Counted from the first letter of the stretch, positions 1 to 7,821 are shown. The stretch is 64,000 nt of DNA from Arthrobacter citreus (GCF_038405225.1 NZ_CP151657.1:2790001-2854000), one strand, 5' to 3'. Notes: generated by a model not told the origin, from the letters alone. Made by a program: numbers and translations.

Positions 1-2
1 AA

Positions 3-431
3 GCAGCCCACATCGTCTTCAACGAAAAATGGCCGCTAACCATGGTCGGACTCGACCTGACGCACCAGGCACTGGCGACTGACGAAGTTGCCGACCGCAT
101 TGCCGCCGTCGGCACCAAGCCGGCCAAATTTGTCGGCGAGCTGCTCGACTTCTTCGGCGAGGCGTATAAGGACGCGCAGGGCTTCGACTTCCCGCCCGTC
201 CATGACCCGTGCGCCGTCGCGTACGTGATCGACCGTTCCGTCATGACCACCCGGCGGGTTCCGCTGGACGTGGAGCTGACCGGAACCCTGACCCTGGGCA
301 TGACGGTGGCGGACTTCCGCGCGCCGGCGCCCGCTGACTGCAACACCTCAGTGGCCGTCGATCTGGATCACCAGAAGTTCTGGGACCTGGTTGTGGACGC
401 CCTGGAGCGGATTGGTGAGGTGGACCTGTGA
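3..431 (+). CDS. Nucleoside hydrolase (inosine/uridine-preferring), C-terminal part
   Basis: The 3' end of a ribonucleoside hydrolase; the window opens inside the gene, so only about 142 C-terminal residues are seen. Such enzymes cleave the N-glycosidic bond of ribonucleosides to ribose and base in the cytosol. The motif HDPCAVAYV, with the active-site His-Asp typical of the IUNH family, is visible in the middle of the fragment, followed by the usual C-terminal helix region. The stop overlaps the GTG start of the downstream MFS carrier by 4 bp (GTGA), and a ribokinase follows. That order fits import of nucleosides, hydrolysis and ribose phosphorylation as one pathway. Substrate preference cannot be read because the N-terminal DxDxGxDD motif lies outside the window. 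Confidence 0.9.
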   Translation, partial: AAHIVFNEKWPLTMVGLDLTHQALATDEVADRIAAVGTKPAKFVGELLDFFGEAYKDAQGFDFPPVHDPCAVAYVIDRSVMTTRRVPLDVELTGTLTLGMTVADFRAPAPADCNTSVAVDLDHQKFWDLVVDALERIGEVDL

Positions 432-1852
432 CTGAAACATCCCAGCGCCGCGTAAACGTCGCCGTCCTGATGACGGCACTGCTGGCCGCATGCGTGGCGT
501 TCCAGCTGAACGCTTCCATGCTCTCCCCCGCCCTGGTGACCATCGAAGAGGAACTGAACACCACCTCGGCGGCGGTTGGCCTGAGCCAGACTGCGTTCTT
601 TACGTCCGCAGCCCTCTTCTCACTGTTCCTGCCGCGGCTGGGTGACATCATCGGCCGCAAGAAGGTCCTCGCCGGCATGCTGGTGGTCCTGACTATCGGC
701 TCCGTGGTGGCCGCGCTTGCGCCCAGCATTGAGGTGTTGTTCATCGCCCGGCTGATCCAGGGTGTCTCCGGCCCGGTGGTCCCGCTCGCACTGATCATGC
801 TGCGTGTGGAAGTCCGCGAACCGAAGCTTTACGGCACTCTGATGGGTGTTATCACCGCAGTCAACGGAGGCATCGCCGGTGTGGACGCCATCGCCGGCGG
901 CTATCTGGCGCAGAACCACGGCTTCGCCTCGGTCTTTTGGGCCATGGCCGTTGTGGGTGCCATTGCCTCTGCTCTGCTGATCTTCCTGGCTCCGGAGTCC
1001 ACGGCCGAGAAGAAGGAAAAGATGGACTGGGTGGGCGTTGTTCCCCTGGTTATCTCGGTGGGCACCCTGCTGACAGCCTTCAATGAGGCCGGCAAGCTTG
1101 CGGCGGCGAACTGGCCCCTGGTGGCCGGACTGATCGTCATTTCCATCATTGCCTTTGCCGTCTTCTGGAAGGTCGAAAACCGCAGCGACCACCCGCTCGT
1201 CGCCACACATCTGCTCAAACAGCGCTCCACGTGGGCACTGCTGCTGACCACGCTGCTGACCATGACCGGCGTCTTTGCCGTCATGAACGGCATCATCCCC
1301 GCCCTCGCACAGGACGGTGTCATCGGCTTTGGCCTGGGCGCCGAGGAGTCCGCCTGGTGGACGCTCACCCCGTACGCCATCGCAGGCCTGCTGATCGGCC
1401 CGTTCGCCGGCCGGCTTGCCGCAACCTGGGGTTACGGCAAGGTGCTGCGGATCGGCATGATCGGGTCCGTGATCGCCCTGGCGCTGATGCTCCTGGTGGT
1501 TGGCAGCGATTCCAAGCTGGGCCTGCTCGGTGTTTCGGTCCTGGTTGGCATCACCTACGCCGGCATTGGCAACATCATGCTCAACGGCCTGGGCATCGTG
1601 CTGTCCCCCAAGGAAAATCCCGGCTTCCTGCCGGGCCTGAACGCGGGCGCCTTCAACCTCGGCGCAGGTCTGAGCTTCGCGGTGATCTACGCTGTGAAGA
1701 CTGCCACCACCACAGCCGATGGTTCCGGCACCGAAGGCTACTACGGCGGTATCATTGCGGGTCTGATCATTCTTGGCCTGGCTCTTGCCGCGTCCTTCCT
1801 GATTCCCAAGCCGGTCCACGCTGAAGTCACAGCCGACGCCGGGCCCCGCTAA
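428..1852 (+). CDS. MFS transporter, probably for nucleosides or ribose
   Basis: A 474-residue polytopic membrane protein of the major facilitator superfamily. Hydrophobic segments run through almost the whole chain, and the loop 2-3 signature GDIIGRKK (MFS motif A) sits at residues 72-79. Overall organisation resembles the DHA2-like/14-segment type, although export is not implied. The GTG start overlaps the stop of the nucleoside hydrolase by 4 bp, so the two are almost certainly translationally coupled. The ribokinase begins 23 bp after its stop. From this context the most likely cargo is a nucleoside or ribose taken up for salvage, but the sequence itself does not show the substrate. Confidence 0.87.
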   Translation: MTETSQRRVNVAVLMTALLAACVAFQLNASMLSPALVTIEEELNTTSAAVGLSQTAFFTSAALFSLFLPRLGDIIGRKKVLAGMLVVLTIGSVVAALAPSIEVLFIARLIQGVSGPVVPLALIMLRVEVREPKLYGTLMGVITAVNGGIAGVDAIAGGYLAQNHGFASVFWAMAVVGAIASALLIFLAPESTAEKKEKMDWVGVVPLVISVGTLLTAFNEAGKLAAANWPLVAGLIVISIIAFAVFWKVENRSDHPLVATHLLKQRSTWALLLTTLLTMTGVFAVMNGIIPALAQDGVIGFGLGAEESAWWTLTPYAIAGLLIGPFAGRLAATWGYGKVLRIGMIGSVIALALMLLVVGSDSKLGLLGVSVLVGITYAGIGNIMLNGLGIVLSPKENPGFLPGLNAGAFNLGAGLSFAVIYAVKTATTTADGSGTEGYYGGIIAGLIILGLALAASFLIPKPVHAEVTADAGPR

Positions 1853-1875
1853 ATCCCACCAAGGAGAATCACCGC

Positions 1876-2790
1876 ATGACCGCCGGAAAAGTTGTAGTTG
1901 TTGGGTCGCTGAATGCGGACCTGACCGTCCGTACTGATCGTTTCCCCTCCCCGGGCGAGACCCTCAACGGTTCGGAACTGGTGATCGTCCCGGGCGGCAA
2001 AAGTGCCAACCAGGCCGCGGCCGCTGCCATCCTCGGCGCTGACGTACGCCTGTTCGGCGCTGTGGGCGCCGACGGCCACGGAGATCTCCTGCTCAAGGCG
2101 GCAACCGAAGCCGGTGTGGACGCGTCCCGCGTGCTGCGCCGGCCCGACACAGCCACCGGCACGGCCATGATCGTCGTGGACGCCGCCGGAGAGAACACCA
2201 TCATCGTTTCTCCCGGCGCCAACGGCACGGTCAGCGGCGCTGACCTTCCGGCGGATTTGTTCGACGACGCCGCCGTGCTGTGCCTGAGCCTGGAGGTCCC
2301 GCTCGAAGCGGTGACCGCTGCGGCGAAGGCAGGACACGACGCCGGTGCGACGGTTCTGCTGAACCTTTCGCCGTACCGTGAGGTGCCGGCCGAGCTGCTG
2401 GCATTGACCGATGTCCTGCTGGTCAACGCCCATGAAGCGGCGCAGGTCACCGGTTTGGCGGACCCCGCCGCTGATTGGGAAGCAGTTATCGCCGCGTTTG
2501 CCCGCCTGGGCATTCACCGCGCAATCATCACCTTGGGTGGAGACGGCGCCGTCGTACTGGACGGCACGGCCACCGGTGCTGACCGGATTGCCGCTGCGGC
2601 ACCCACCCGGGTGAGCGCGGTGGACACCACCGGCTGTGGTGATGCCTTTACAGCAGCCACCGCTGCCCGGCTTGCCGCCGGTGATCCGCTGCCGGCCGCC
2701 GCCGAGTTCGCTTCCCGGGCCGGCGCTTTGGCTGCAACGCTTCCGGGAGCGCAGTCTTCATACACGGCGCTTCTGGGGCTTCGGCCCTAG
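1876..2790 (+). CDS. rbsK: Ribokinase (PfkB family)
   Basis: A 304-residue cytosolic sugar kinase that phosphorylates D-ribose to ribose 5-phosphate with ATP. The N-terminal PfkB substrate motif with GGKSANQAAAAA lies near residues 40-51, and the C-terminal signature DTTGCGDAF at about 250-258 carries the catalytic Asp of the GAGD/GCGD anion hole. Length matches the family. A good ribosome binding site (AAGGAG) precedes the ATG by 7 nt. It is the last gene of the nucleoside hydrolase/MFS/kinase operon and is followed by a strong hairpin terminator. Ribose released by the hydrolase is the obvious substrate; other pentofuranose or nucleoside kinases of the PfkB family are the only serious alternatives. 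Confidence 0.92.
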   Translation: MTAGKVVVVGSLNADLTVRTDRFPSPGETLNGSELVIVPGGKSANQAAAAAILGADVRLFGAVGADGHGDLLLKAATEAGVDASRVLRRPDTATGTAMIVVDAAGENTIIVSPGANGTVSGADLPADLFDDAAVLCLSLEVPLEAVTAAAKAGHDAGATVLLNLSPYREVPAELLALTDVLLVNAHEAAQVTGLADPAADWEAVIAAFARLGIHRAIITLGGDGAVVLDGTATGADRIAAAAPTRVSAVDTTGCGDAFTAATAARLAAGDPLPAAAEFASRAGALAATLPGAQSSYTALLGLRP

Positions 2791-2813
2791 CGGTCTGCAG
2801 AGCTGCCCCTTTG

Positions 2814-2856
2814 AGGGGGTTGGATCCGGTTGCCGGTTCCAGCCCCCTTGGTGTTT
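2814..2856 (+). terminator. Rho-independent terminator after ribokinase
   Basis: An inverted repeat (left arm 2814-2824, right arm 2838-2848, 10 of 11 bp paired with a G-C-rich core) is followed by a T-rich stretch. It lies 23 bp past the ribokinase stop and probably ends the nucleoside salvage operon. Confidence 0.7.
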
Positions 2857-2965
2857 TCGGGAAGAGGCGGCGTGCTCAGCCTTAAGGCGTAGTTTCCGCG
2901 CCGCCAACCATTGCCGGCCATCGAATCCCCATCCTGGGACCGATGTGGTTCCTCCCACCCGCAGC

Positions 2966-2971
2966 TAGGCT
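2966..2971 (+). promoter_or_regulatory. -10 element (TAGGCT) for the 3024 gene
   Basis: TAGGCT lies 7 nt before an ATG at 2979 that is in frame with the membrane protein below. Transcription from here would start at about 2979, so either a leaderless start at 2979 or the SD-led start at 3024 could be used. No convincing -35 hexamer is seen. Confidence 0.45.
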
Positions 2972-3023
2972 GGCTGGCATGCAGCATATCCGCTGCAGAA
3001 TCAGCCAGCTTCGAGGGGAAAGC

Positions 3024-3569
3024 ATGTCCGATCAAATGCCGCAGGGAAACTACAACTACAACGCCTACACCGGGGGCGGCGGGACACCTGAAATGCCCGC
3101 CGCTCCAGTACGTCCGAAGCAGGTGGAAATATCATTTTGGCTGCTGATAGTTTCCCTGCTGATTTCGGTGGTGAGCGTGCCCCTCACGATCGCTGCGTTC
3201 AACAGTCCAGAGAGCCGGGCGGCAACCGAGGCTGAGCTGCAGCGGCAGAACGTCGCCGGGCTCACCGTGGATGACGCCATCGCCGCCACTGTTGCCTTTT
3301 TGGTGGTCACGGCCGTCATCAGCGTGGCCATCACCCTTCTGGTGGCCATTTTTATCCGCAAGGGCTACAACTGGGCCCGCATTGTCCTGACGGTCTTCGC
3401 CGTCCTTTCCCTGCTGTCCCTGCTGGTGCCGTCAACGGCAACTCCACTGGGCATCGCGGGAATGGTCCTGGTCCTGGCGGCCGCCGTGCTTCTGTATGTG
3501 TCACCGGCTCCGGCCTATTTCGCGGCCATGAAGCAGTACCGTCAGGCCAAGAAGTTCGGTCAGGCGTAA
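3024..3569 (+). CDS. Small multi-spanning membrane protein, unknown function
   Basis: A 181-residue protein I cannot assign to a named function. The first 30 residues are Gly/Asn/Tyr/Pro-rich and likely cytoplasmic; then about four hydrophobic segments follow (roughly residues 34-58, 90-115, 120-140 and 145-165), with a basic C-terminus ending in YRQAKKFGQA. This layout is common in actinobacterial DUF4064-like or 'hypothetical membrane' proteins. The chosen ATG has an SD sequence (GAGGGG) just upstream; an in-frame ATG at 2979 would add 15 residues and could be read from a leaderless transcript. The stop codon lies in a 19-bp tandem duplication (see repeats). Monocistronic, convergent with the FAD dehydrogenase. 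Confidence 0.75.
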   Translation: MSDQMPQGNYNYNAYTGGGGTPEMPAAPVRPKQVEISFWLLIVSLLISVVSVPLTIAAFNSPESRAATEAELQRQNVAGLTVDDAIAATVAFLVVTAVISVAITLLVAIFIRKGYNWARIVLTVFAVLSLLSLLVPSTATPLGIAGMVLVLAAAVLLYVSPAPAYFAAMKQYRQAKKFGQA

Positions 3570-3588
3570 GAAACTCGATCAGGCGTAC
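3551..3588 (+). repeat. 19-bp tandem duplication spanning the stop codon
   Basis: Copies at 3551-3569 and 3570-3588 agree at 15 of 19 positions. The first ends exactly with the TAA stop of the membrane protein, so the gene's last six codons have been copied downstream. Confidence 0.8.
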
Positions 3589-3596
3589 TGAGCCCG

Positions 3597-3653
3597 TCCG
3601 GGCGGCACCCCGAGTTCCGGGCGGCACTCCGAGTTCCGGGCGGCACTGCAGGT
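3597..3653. repeat. 19-bp tandem repeat, three copies
   Basis: Three head-to-tail copies (3597-3615, 3616-3634, 3635-3653) with consensus TCCGGGCGGCACTCCGAGT; the first two differ at one base and the third decays at its end. They fill the gap between two convergent genes and share the 19-bp period of the neighbouring duplication. Confidence 0.9.
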
Positions 3654-3658
3654 GATGC

Positions 3659-5338
3659 CTAGCGGCCGGCAGCCCTCCCGGCTGACCGGCCGCTGAACAG
3701 GCAGCCGCCAAGGAACGTGCCTTCCAGGGACCGGTACCCGTGCATGCCGCCGCCGCCGAACCCAGCCGCTTCACCCGCGGCAAACAGTCCCGGTACCGGT
3801 TCGCCGTCGGCGCCCAGTACCCGGGAGTCCAGGTCGGTTTCCAACCCGCCCAGCGTTTTGCGGGTCAACACCGACAGCCGGACCGCGATCAGCGGTCCGT
3901 CCTTGGGCTCCAGGATGGGACGAGGGGACGCCGTCCGGATCAGGCGGTCGCCCCAGTAAGTGCGGGCTCCACGGATGGCCGTTACCTGGCTGTCTTTGCT
4001 GAAGGGGTTAGCGATCTCCCGGTCCCGGGCGACAAGCTCCCCCCGCACTGCCTCAGCAGCTAGCACCGGGGCCATCCCCTCCGTGGAGTCTTTAGCGAGC
4101 GCGTTCATTCCGGCAACCAGTTCCTCAAGGGAACCTGCCGAAATGAAGTCCTCGCCGTGATCCAGGAACTGCTGGACCGGCCCCGGAATGCCTGCGGTGG
4201 CCCGGCCGAGGACATCCCGCACCGACTTACCCGTGAGGTCCGGATTCTGCTCCGAGCCGGAGAGGGCGAATTCCTTGCGGATAATTGCCTTATTCAGGAT
4301 GAACCAGCTGTAGTCGTAACCCGTGGCGCGCAGATGCTCCAACGTGCCCAGCGTGTCGAACCCGGGAAACAGCGGCACCGGCAGCCGGTTTCCCGCTGCA
4401 TCCAGCCACAGCGAGGACGGCCCGGGCAGGATCCGGATGCCATGGTTGGACCAGACCGGATTCCAGTTCTTGATGCCCTCCACGTAATGCCACATCCGGT
4501 CCGGGTTAATCACCCGCCCGCCGGCGGCGGCACTGGCATTAATGCCACGCCCGTCCACATGCCCCGGCACTCCGCTGAGCATGATCTGCGGCGGGCTGCC
4601 CAGCCGCTCGGGCCAGGCGGCACGGACCAGGTCATGGTCGCCGCCAATTCCTCCGGTGGTCACGACGACGGCGCCGGCCGAGAACTCGAAATCCCCCACC
4701 GGGGTGCGGCTGGTCTCGGCGCCGCGTGCCGCCGTCGTCGGCTCCAGGACCGCACCCCGGATTCCGGTGACGGTGCCATTGGCCGTTGTCAGCTCCTCCA
4801 TTCGGTGCCGCACAGCAAGCCGGACCAGGCCGCGGGCGACGCCGTCGCGCACTTTTGCCTCAAACGGTGCCGTAACGCCGGGCCCGGTGCCCCAGGTGAT
4901 GTGGAACCTGGGCACTGAGTTCCCCGGGCCTGTGGCCCCGTAGCCGCCGCGCTCGGCCCAGCCGACAACGGGAAAGATGCGGTGCCCCATGCCGTGCAGC
5001 CAGGAGCGTTTTTCGCCGGCTGCGAAGTTCACATATGCCTCGGCCCAGCGGCGAGGCCAGTAGTCCTCCGGCCGGTCAAAACCCGCGGTGCCCAGCCAAT
5101 CCTGCCAGGCCAGCTCGACGGAGTCTTTTATGCGCAGCCTTCGCTGCTCGAGAGTATCCACCAGGAACAGGCCGCCAAAGGACCACCAGGCCTGCCCGCC
5201 GATACTGGCATCGCCCTCCTGCTCCACCAAAATGACGGAGCGGCCGGCGTCGATCAGCTCAGCGGTGGCCACCAGCCCCGCCAGCCCGGCCCCTACAACA
5301 ATGACGTCTGCGTCTGTGGTTGGCTGCATCCGGCTCAC
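3659..5338 (-). CDS. FAD-dependent dehydrogenase (fumarate reductase/ketosteroid dehydrogenase-like)
   Basis: A 559-residue flavoprotein. The N-terminal dinucleotide-binding fold has DVIVVGAGLAGLVATAELI at about residues 10-28 and the acidic VEQE end of strand 2. The C-terminus carries a second FAD-contact motif, GLFAAGEAAGFGGGGMHGY, followed by LEGTFLGGCLFSGR. This combination is that of the FAD_binding_2 family 'FAD-binding dehydrogenases', related to fumarate reductase flavoprotein and 3-ketosteroid delta-1-dehydrogenase. The real substrate is unknown. The GTG at 5338 follows a weak GGAG; an ATG three codons later is an alternative. It is transcribed alone and converges with the upstream membrane gene; no cytochrome or steroid genes are adjacent. 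Confidence 0.85.
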   Translation of the reverse strand: MSRMQPTTDADVIVVGAGLAGLVATAELIDAGRSVILVEQEGDASIGGQAWWSFGGLFLVDTLEQRRLRIKDSVELAWQDWLGTAGFDRPEDYWPRRWAEAYVNFAAGEKRSWLHGMGHRIFPVVGWAERGGYGATGPGNSVPRFHITWGTGPGVTAPFEAKVRDGVARGLVRLAVRHRMEELTTANGTVTGIRGAVLEPTTAARGAETSRTPVGDFEFSAGAVVVTTGGIGGDHDLVRAAWPERLGSPPQIMLSGVPGHVDGRGINASAAAGGRVINPDRMWHYVEGIKNWNPVWSNHGIRILPGPSSLWLDAAGNRLPVPLFPGFDTLGTLEHLRATGYDYSWFILNKAIIRKEFALSGSEQNPDLTGKSVRDVLGRATAGIPGPVQQFLDHGEDFISAGSLEELVAGMNALAKDSTEGMAPVLAAEAVRGELVARDREIANPFSKDSQVTAIRGARTYWGDRLIRTASPRPILEPKDGPLIAVRLSVLTRKTLGGLETDLDSRVLGADGEPVPGLFAAGEAAGFGGGGMHGYRSLEGTFLGGCLFSGRSAGRAAGR

Positions 5339-5463
5339 GCTACCGGCAGCTCCACCCTCTGGCTAGGGCAGATAAACACGGCTGCAACGAGCTTGACGGC
5401 TGTCTCTTCCTGTTCACGGGGATCACTTGGCGGTTGCCTCTTTCTGCGGAGGTTGCCGCTTCC

Positions 5464-5469
5464 TAGACT
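5464..5469 (+). promoter_or_regulatory. Leaderless-type -10 (TAGACT)
   Basis: TAGACT is separated by 6 nt from the ATG at 5476, the spacing expected when transcription starts at the start codon itself. Confidence 0.5.
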
Positions 5470-5475
5470 GGGCGT

Positions 5476-5550
5476 ATGAGTAGTCCTCCACAGTGGGGCT
5501 GCTCCCACAGAGCTGGTGTCCGCCTCGACCTGACTGGAGAAGAACCATGA
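5476..5550 (+). CDS. Possible 24-residue leader peptide
   Basis: A short open frame starting with MSSPPQWGCSHRAG and ending at a TGA that overlaps the ATG of the next gene (ATGA). It begins right after a leaderless-type -10, so its ATG would be the first nucleotides of the mRNA. I recognise no homology. The arrangement suggests that its translation feeds ribosomes to the downstream 49-residue protein; it could equally be a spurious frame in a short 5' UTR. Confidence 0.35.
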   Translation: MSSPPQWGCSHRAGVRLDLTGEEP

Positions 5551-5696
5551 CTGAGAAGGAAACGCCCGCAGCCCATGACAAGGATCGAACCCACAACGAA
5601 GCCCCGTCCGAAGGCGACACGGCAGAGTCGCCCGAGTCGGATCGCCAGCACACGCAGGATGCCGCGGAGGGGGATGACACGGAGCAGAAGAAATAG
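5547..5696 (+). CDS. Small acidic hydrophilic protein, unknown
   Basis: A 49-residue protein starting MTEKETPAAHDKDRTHN and ending in DDTEQKK. It is highly charged, lacks hydrophobic residues and is predicted to be disordered. An SD-like GGAGAAG lies 5 nt before the ATG, and the start overlaps the stop of a possible leader peptide. A strong terminator follows 31 bp after its stop, which supports a genuine short transcript. It resembles in composition the 99-residue protein at 13528, but shares no clear motif with it. Function unknown. Confidence 0.55.
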   Translation: MTEKETPAAHDKDRTHNEAPSEGDTAESPESDRQHTQDAAEGDDTEQKK

Positions 5697-5727
5697 CTCG
5701 GTGCAGAACAATCCCGTCCAGAACAAG

Positions 5728-5766
5728 AAGGCCTTGGGTTTCCGTTGGAAACCCAAGGCCTTTTCG
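5728..5766. terminator. Hairpin terminator
   Basis: A perfect stem of about 15 bp (AAGGCCTTGGGTTTCC with its complement) with a short loop, followed by TTTT on the + strand. It ends the small acidic protein transcript and may also serve the minus strand. Confidence 0.85.
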
Positions 5767-5805
5767 TTGAGTTCTGTCCTTTGCAGCGAAGCTGTCTTAT
5801 TGGGT

Positions 5806-5912
5806 GAACTCCGACTCATTAACGAACTCTGTCTATCGGCTTAACTAACTCTGTCTATCGGCGAACTCTGGCTATTAACGAACTTTGTCTTTCAGTGAAC
5901 TCTGTCTTGTGG
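5806..5912. repeat. Degenerate 17-20 bp tandem repeat, six copies
   Basis: Units begin at about 5806, 5824, 5844, 5863, 5880 and 5897, each resembling GAACTCTGTCTATCGGC. Individual copies differ by substitutions and 1-3 bp length changes. They lie just downstream of the yegP-like gene stop (minus strand) and have markedly lower GC than the surroundings. Confidence 0.8.
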
Positions 5913-5917
5913 ATCCG

Positions 5918-6154
5918 CTAAGAGGCCCGCGCCCTTCCCCCGTTACGGCTGGCATCACCGAGCACGTCGGCATCGGAGCTTTGGTCGACCACTGGCCCCG
6001 TCCCGGCAATCTCCCGCAGCAACTCAATGCCGGCCACTGCCTCCTGCTTGGTGGGGAACATCGCTGACACTGCCATCAACGCACCGTCACCGGAAATGAG
6101 TTTGATCCGGAACGCGCCGTCATGAGCGTCGACCAGCTTGAAGTAGCCCGACAT
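5918..6154 (-). CDS. YegP-like DUF1508 protein
   Basis: A 78-residue protein with one DUF1508 (YegP) repeat: the pattern FRIKLISGDGALMAVSAMF followed by TKQEAVAGIELLRE covers residues 15-47. Bacterial homologues have one or two such repeats, and the fold is a small alpha/beta unit of unknown biochemical role. The C-terminal 30 residues are low-complexity and probably disordered. An SD-like AAGGAGG lies 7-8 nt upstream of the ATG. It stands alone, 80 bp downstream of the asparaginase gene on the same strand, and could be cotranscribed with it. Confidence 0.8.
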   Translation of the reverse strand: MSGYFKLVDAHDGAFRIKLISGDGALMAVSAMFPTKQEAVAGIELLREIAGTGPVVDQSSDADVLGDASRNGGRARAS

Positions 6155-6235
6155 CTCTTACCTCCTTGTAAGGGGTACCACTCGTGCCCTTAATAGTAAG
6201 CCAGCTTATGGGTGTTGAAAGCCCCGGCGCTCAAA

Positions 6236-7249
6236 TCACCTAGTTGGGTCTGCAACACCTTCGGTACCTGCCGCTGTCCTTCCCGGAAATGCCGTCAGTG
6301 CGTGCAGGATTTGTTCGGGGGTGGCGGGCTGGGACGTGAGCAGCGCCGCGAGGATGCGGGCCTGCGGCGGCTTCAGGTCACCGGAGGGAATTGCCCCTGC
6401 ACGGACCAGGTCGGTCCCGCCTCCGCTTCCGTAGGTCGGAACAACGGGACCATCCGGAACCCTGGTACTCAGGACAACAAAACACCCCGAACGAACGGCA
6501 TCCTGCACTGCTTCGGAAAAGCCTGGTCCGGCATTGCCCAGACCCGTGCCGGAGAGAATCACGGCATTGCTTCCGACCTGCACAGCGTGGGAAAACAGGT
6601 CGGTTCCAGCCCCCAGGGAACAGTCGATGATGTCCACCCGCACGGTGTCGAAGTCCTCGTTTGGCATGGACAGCGGAGCTGGACGAAGCGGCCGGGCGGT
6701 CACGTGAAGGGTATCGCCGATAAAGTGCGCCACTTCCGTACCGCCGGCAAAGGGATTCGTTCCCAGTGTGCTGGCGTTGCGCAGGCCGCGGGCCGAGCGG
6801 ATAACGCCGGCAAAGGAAACCAGCACTCCGGCATCCCGCAGCTCAGGTGAGGCTGCGGCTTCCACGGCTTCCTCGAGGTTCTGCGGCCCGTCCGGAGCCG
6901 CGCTGTCCGCCGGCCGGGATGAGCCGGTGAACACCACCGGTTTGGGCGAGGCATGCACCAAGTCCAGCAGGAAGGACGTTTCCTCCATGGTGTCCGTACC
7001 ATGCGTGATAACGACGCCGTCCACTGTGGGATCCAGCACTGCTTCGCGGGCCGCCCGGGCGATCGCCCGTAAATCAGAAAACTGCAGTTGGAAACTGCCG
7101 CTGACCATAACGTCCCGAACGCTGATCGTGTGCCGGCGGGACAGCGTGCCTATCACCTCCTCGATGCGTTCCGACGCCACCAAGCCGCCGTCCGCGGTGC
7201 TGCGGGACGAGATTGTTCCTCCGGTGCCCAGAATTCGAATGGATGCCAC
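6236..7249 (-). CDS. L-asparaginase (type I/II family)
   Basis: A 337-residue asparaginase/glutaminase-family enzyme that hydrolyses asparagine to aspartate and ammonia. With the GTG start chosen here, the N-terminus is VASIRILGTGGTIS, placing the nucleophile Thr at residue 12. The second signature HGTDTMEE (residues 83-90) supplies Thr85-Asp86. By my alignment the usual catalytic Lys of the ARDxxK segment corresponds to Arg157 in RSARGLRNAST, a variant worth verifying. No signal peptide is seen, so a cytosolic location is likely. Longer upstream starts are open but add an unconserved, basic extension. It is divergent from vsr. Confidence 0.85.
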   Translation of the reverse strand: MASIRILGTGGTISSRSTADGGLVASERIEEVIGTLSRRHTISVRDVMVSGSFQLQFSDLRAIARAAREAVLDPTVDGVVITHGTDTMEETSFLLDLVHASPKPVVFTGSSRPADSAAPDGPQNLEEAVEAAASPELRDAGVLVSFAGVIRSARGLRNASTLGTNPFAGGTEVAHFIGDTLHVTARPLRPAPLSMPNEDFDTVRVDIIDCSLGAGTDLFSHAVQVGSNAVILSGTGLGNAGPGFSEAVQDAVRSGCFVVLSTRVPDGPVVPTYGSGGGTDLVRAGAIPSGDLKPPQARILAALLTSQPATPEQILHALTAFPGRTAAGTEGVADPTR

Positions 7250-7368
7250 TGGCCAACCCTTCACGTGTTTCGCCTCTGCAAGCCAACGTAGGACGCCTGC
7301 CCCGCCGATGCCTAGGGGAAGACGCGGTACCGGCACTGGCAGGGGCCATTCCCGGCGCTCGATCTGCC

Positions 7369-7374
7369 TAGACT
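7369..7374 (+). promoter_or_regulatory. Leaderless-type -10 (TAGACT) for vsr
   Basis: TAGACT ends 6 nt before the ATG at 7381, and no SD sequence precedes that ATG. Both facts favour a leaderless vsr mRNA. Confidence 0.6.
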
Positions 7375-7380
7375 GGGATC

Positions 7381-7821
7381 ATGGCCGACACCGTCACTGC
7401 TGAACAGCGGAGCCGGAATATGTCCCGGATCCGGAGCAAAAACACCAAGCCTGAGCTGCTTGTCCGGCGCCTGCTTCATGCCGCCGGCTACCGTTTCCGA
7501 CTGCATGGCGCCGCCGGTGGGAAACTTCTGCCTGGAAAACCCGATCTGGTGTTCGCCTCACGCCGCAAGGCCGTCTTCGTCAACGGCTGTTTCTGGCACC
7601 TTCACAGTTGTCCCGCCGGGCAGCGTGCTCCCCAAAACAACAGCGAATTCTGGGCGGAAAAGCGCAGCAGGACGGCCAGCCGCGACGCCGCAGCGGTCCA
7701 GTCACTTGCCGGCGCGGGATGGGAATCCCTCACCGTGTGGGAGTGTGAGCTCAAGGACCGCAACGCATTGGAGCGGCAGCTGGTCGCCTTCCTGGGACCG
7801 AAGCAGCCGTGGGTGCCCTGA
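7381..7821 (+). CDS. vsr: Very short patch repair endonuclease
   Basis: A 146-residue Vsr-type DNA mismatch endonuclease, which nicks DNA at T:G mismatches arising from 5-methylcytosine deamination. Family landmarks are visible: PGKPDLVF with Asp55 (metal-binding Asp51 of the E. coli enzyme), the GCFWHLHSC zinc segment (Cys70, His75, Cys77) and the WEC Cys122. The E. coli motif FTHGCFW, containing catalytic His64, reads FVNGCFW here, so Asn68 replaces that His. No cytosine methyltransferase is encoded in the window, so it is an orphan here. The start is defined by the leaderless promoter. Its stop is copied in a short downstream repeat. Confidence 0.9.
   Translation: MADTVTAEQRSRNMSRIRSKNTKPELLVRRLLHAAGYRFRLHGAAGGKLLPGKPDLVFASRRKAVFVNGCFWHLHSCPAGQRAPQNNSEFWAEKRSRTASRDAAAVQSLAGAGWESLTVWECELKDRNALERQLVAFLGPKQPWVP

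Noticed and set aside
620-1819. Long minus-strand open frame (399 codons) over the MFS gene
   Set aside because: It is antisense to a clear membrane transporter, its translation is rich in His/Gln/Gly/Asp with no family features, and it arises from high-GC codon bias.
5806-5912. CRISPR-like array
   Set aside because: Units are 17-20 bp without constant repeats separated by unique spacers, and no cas genes are present.
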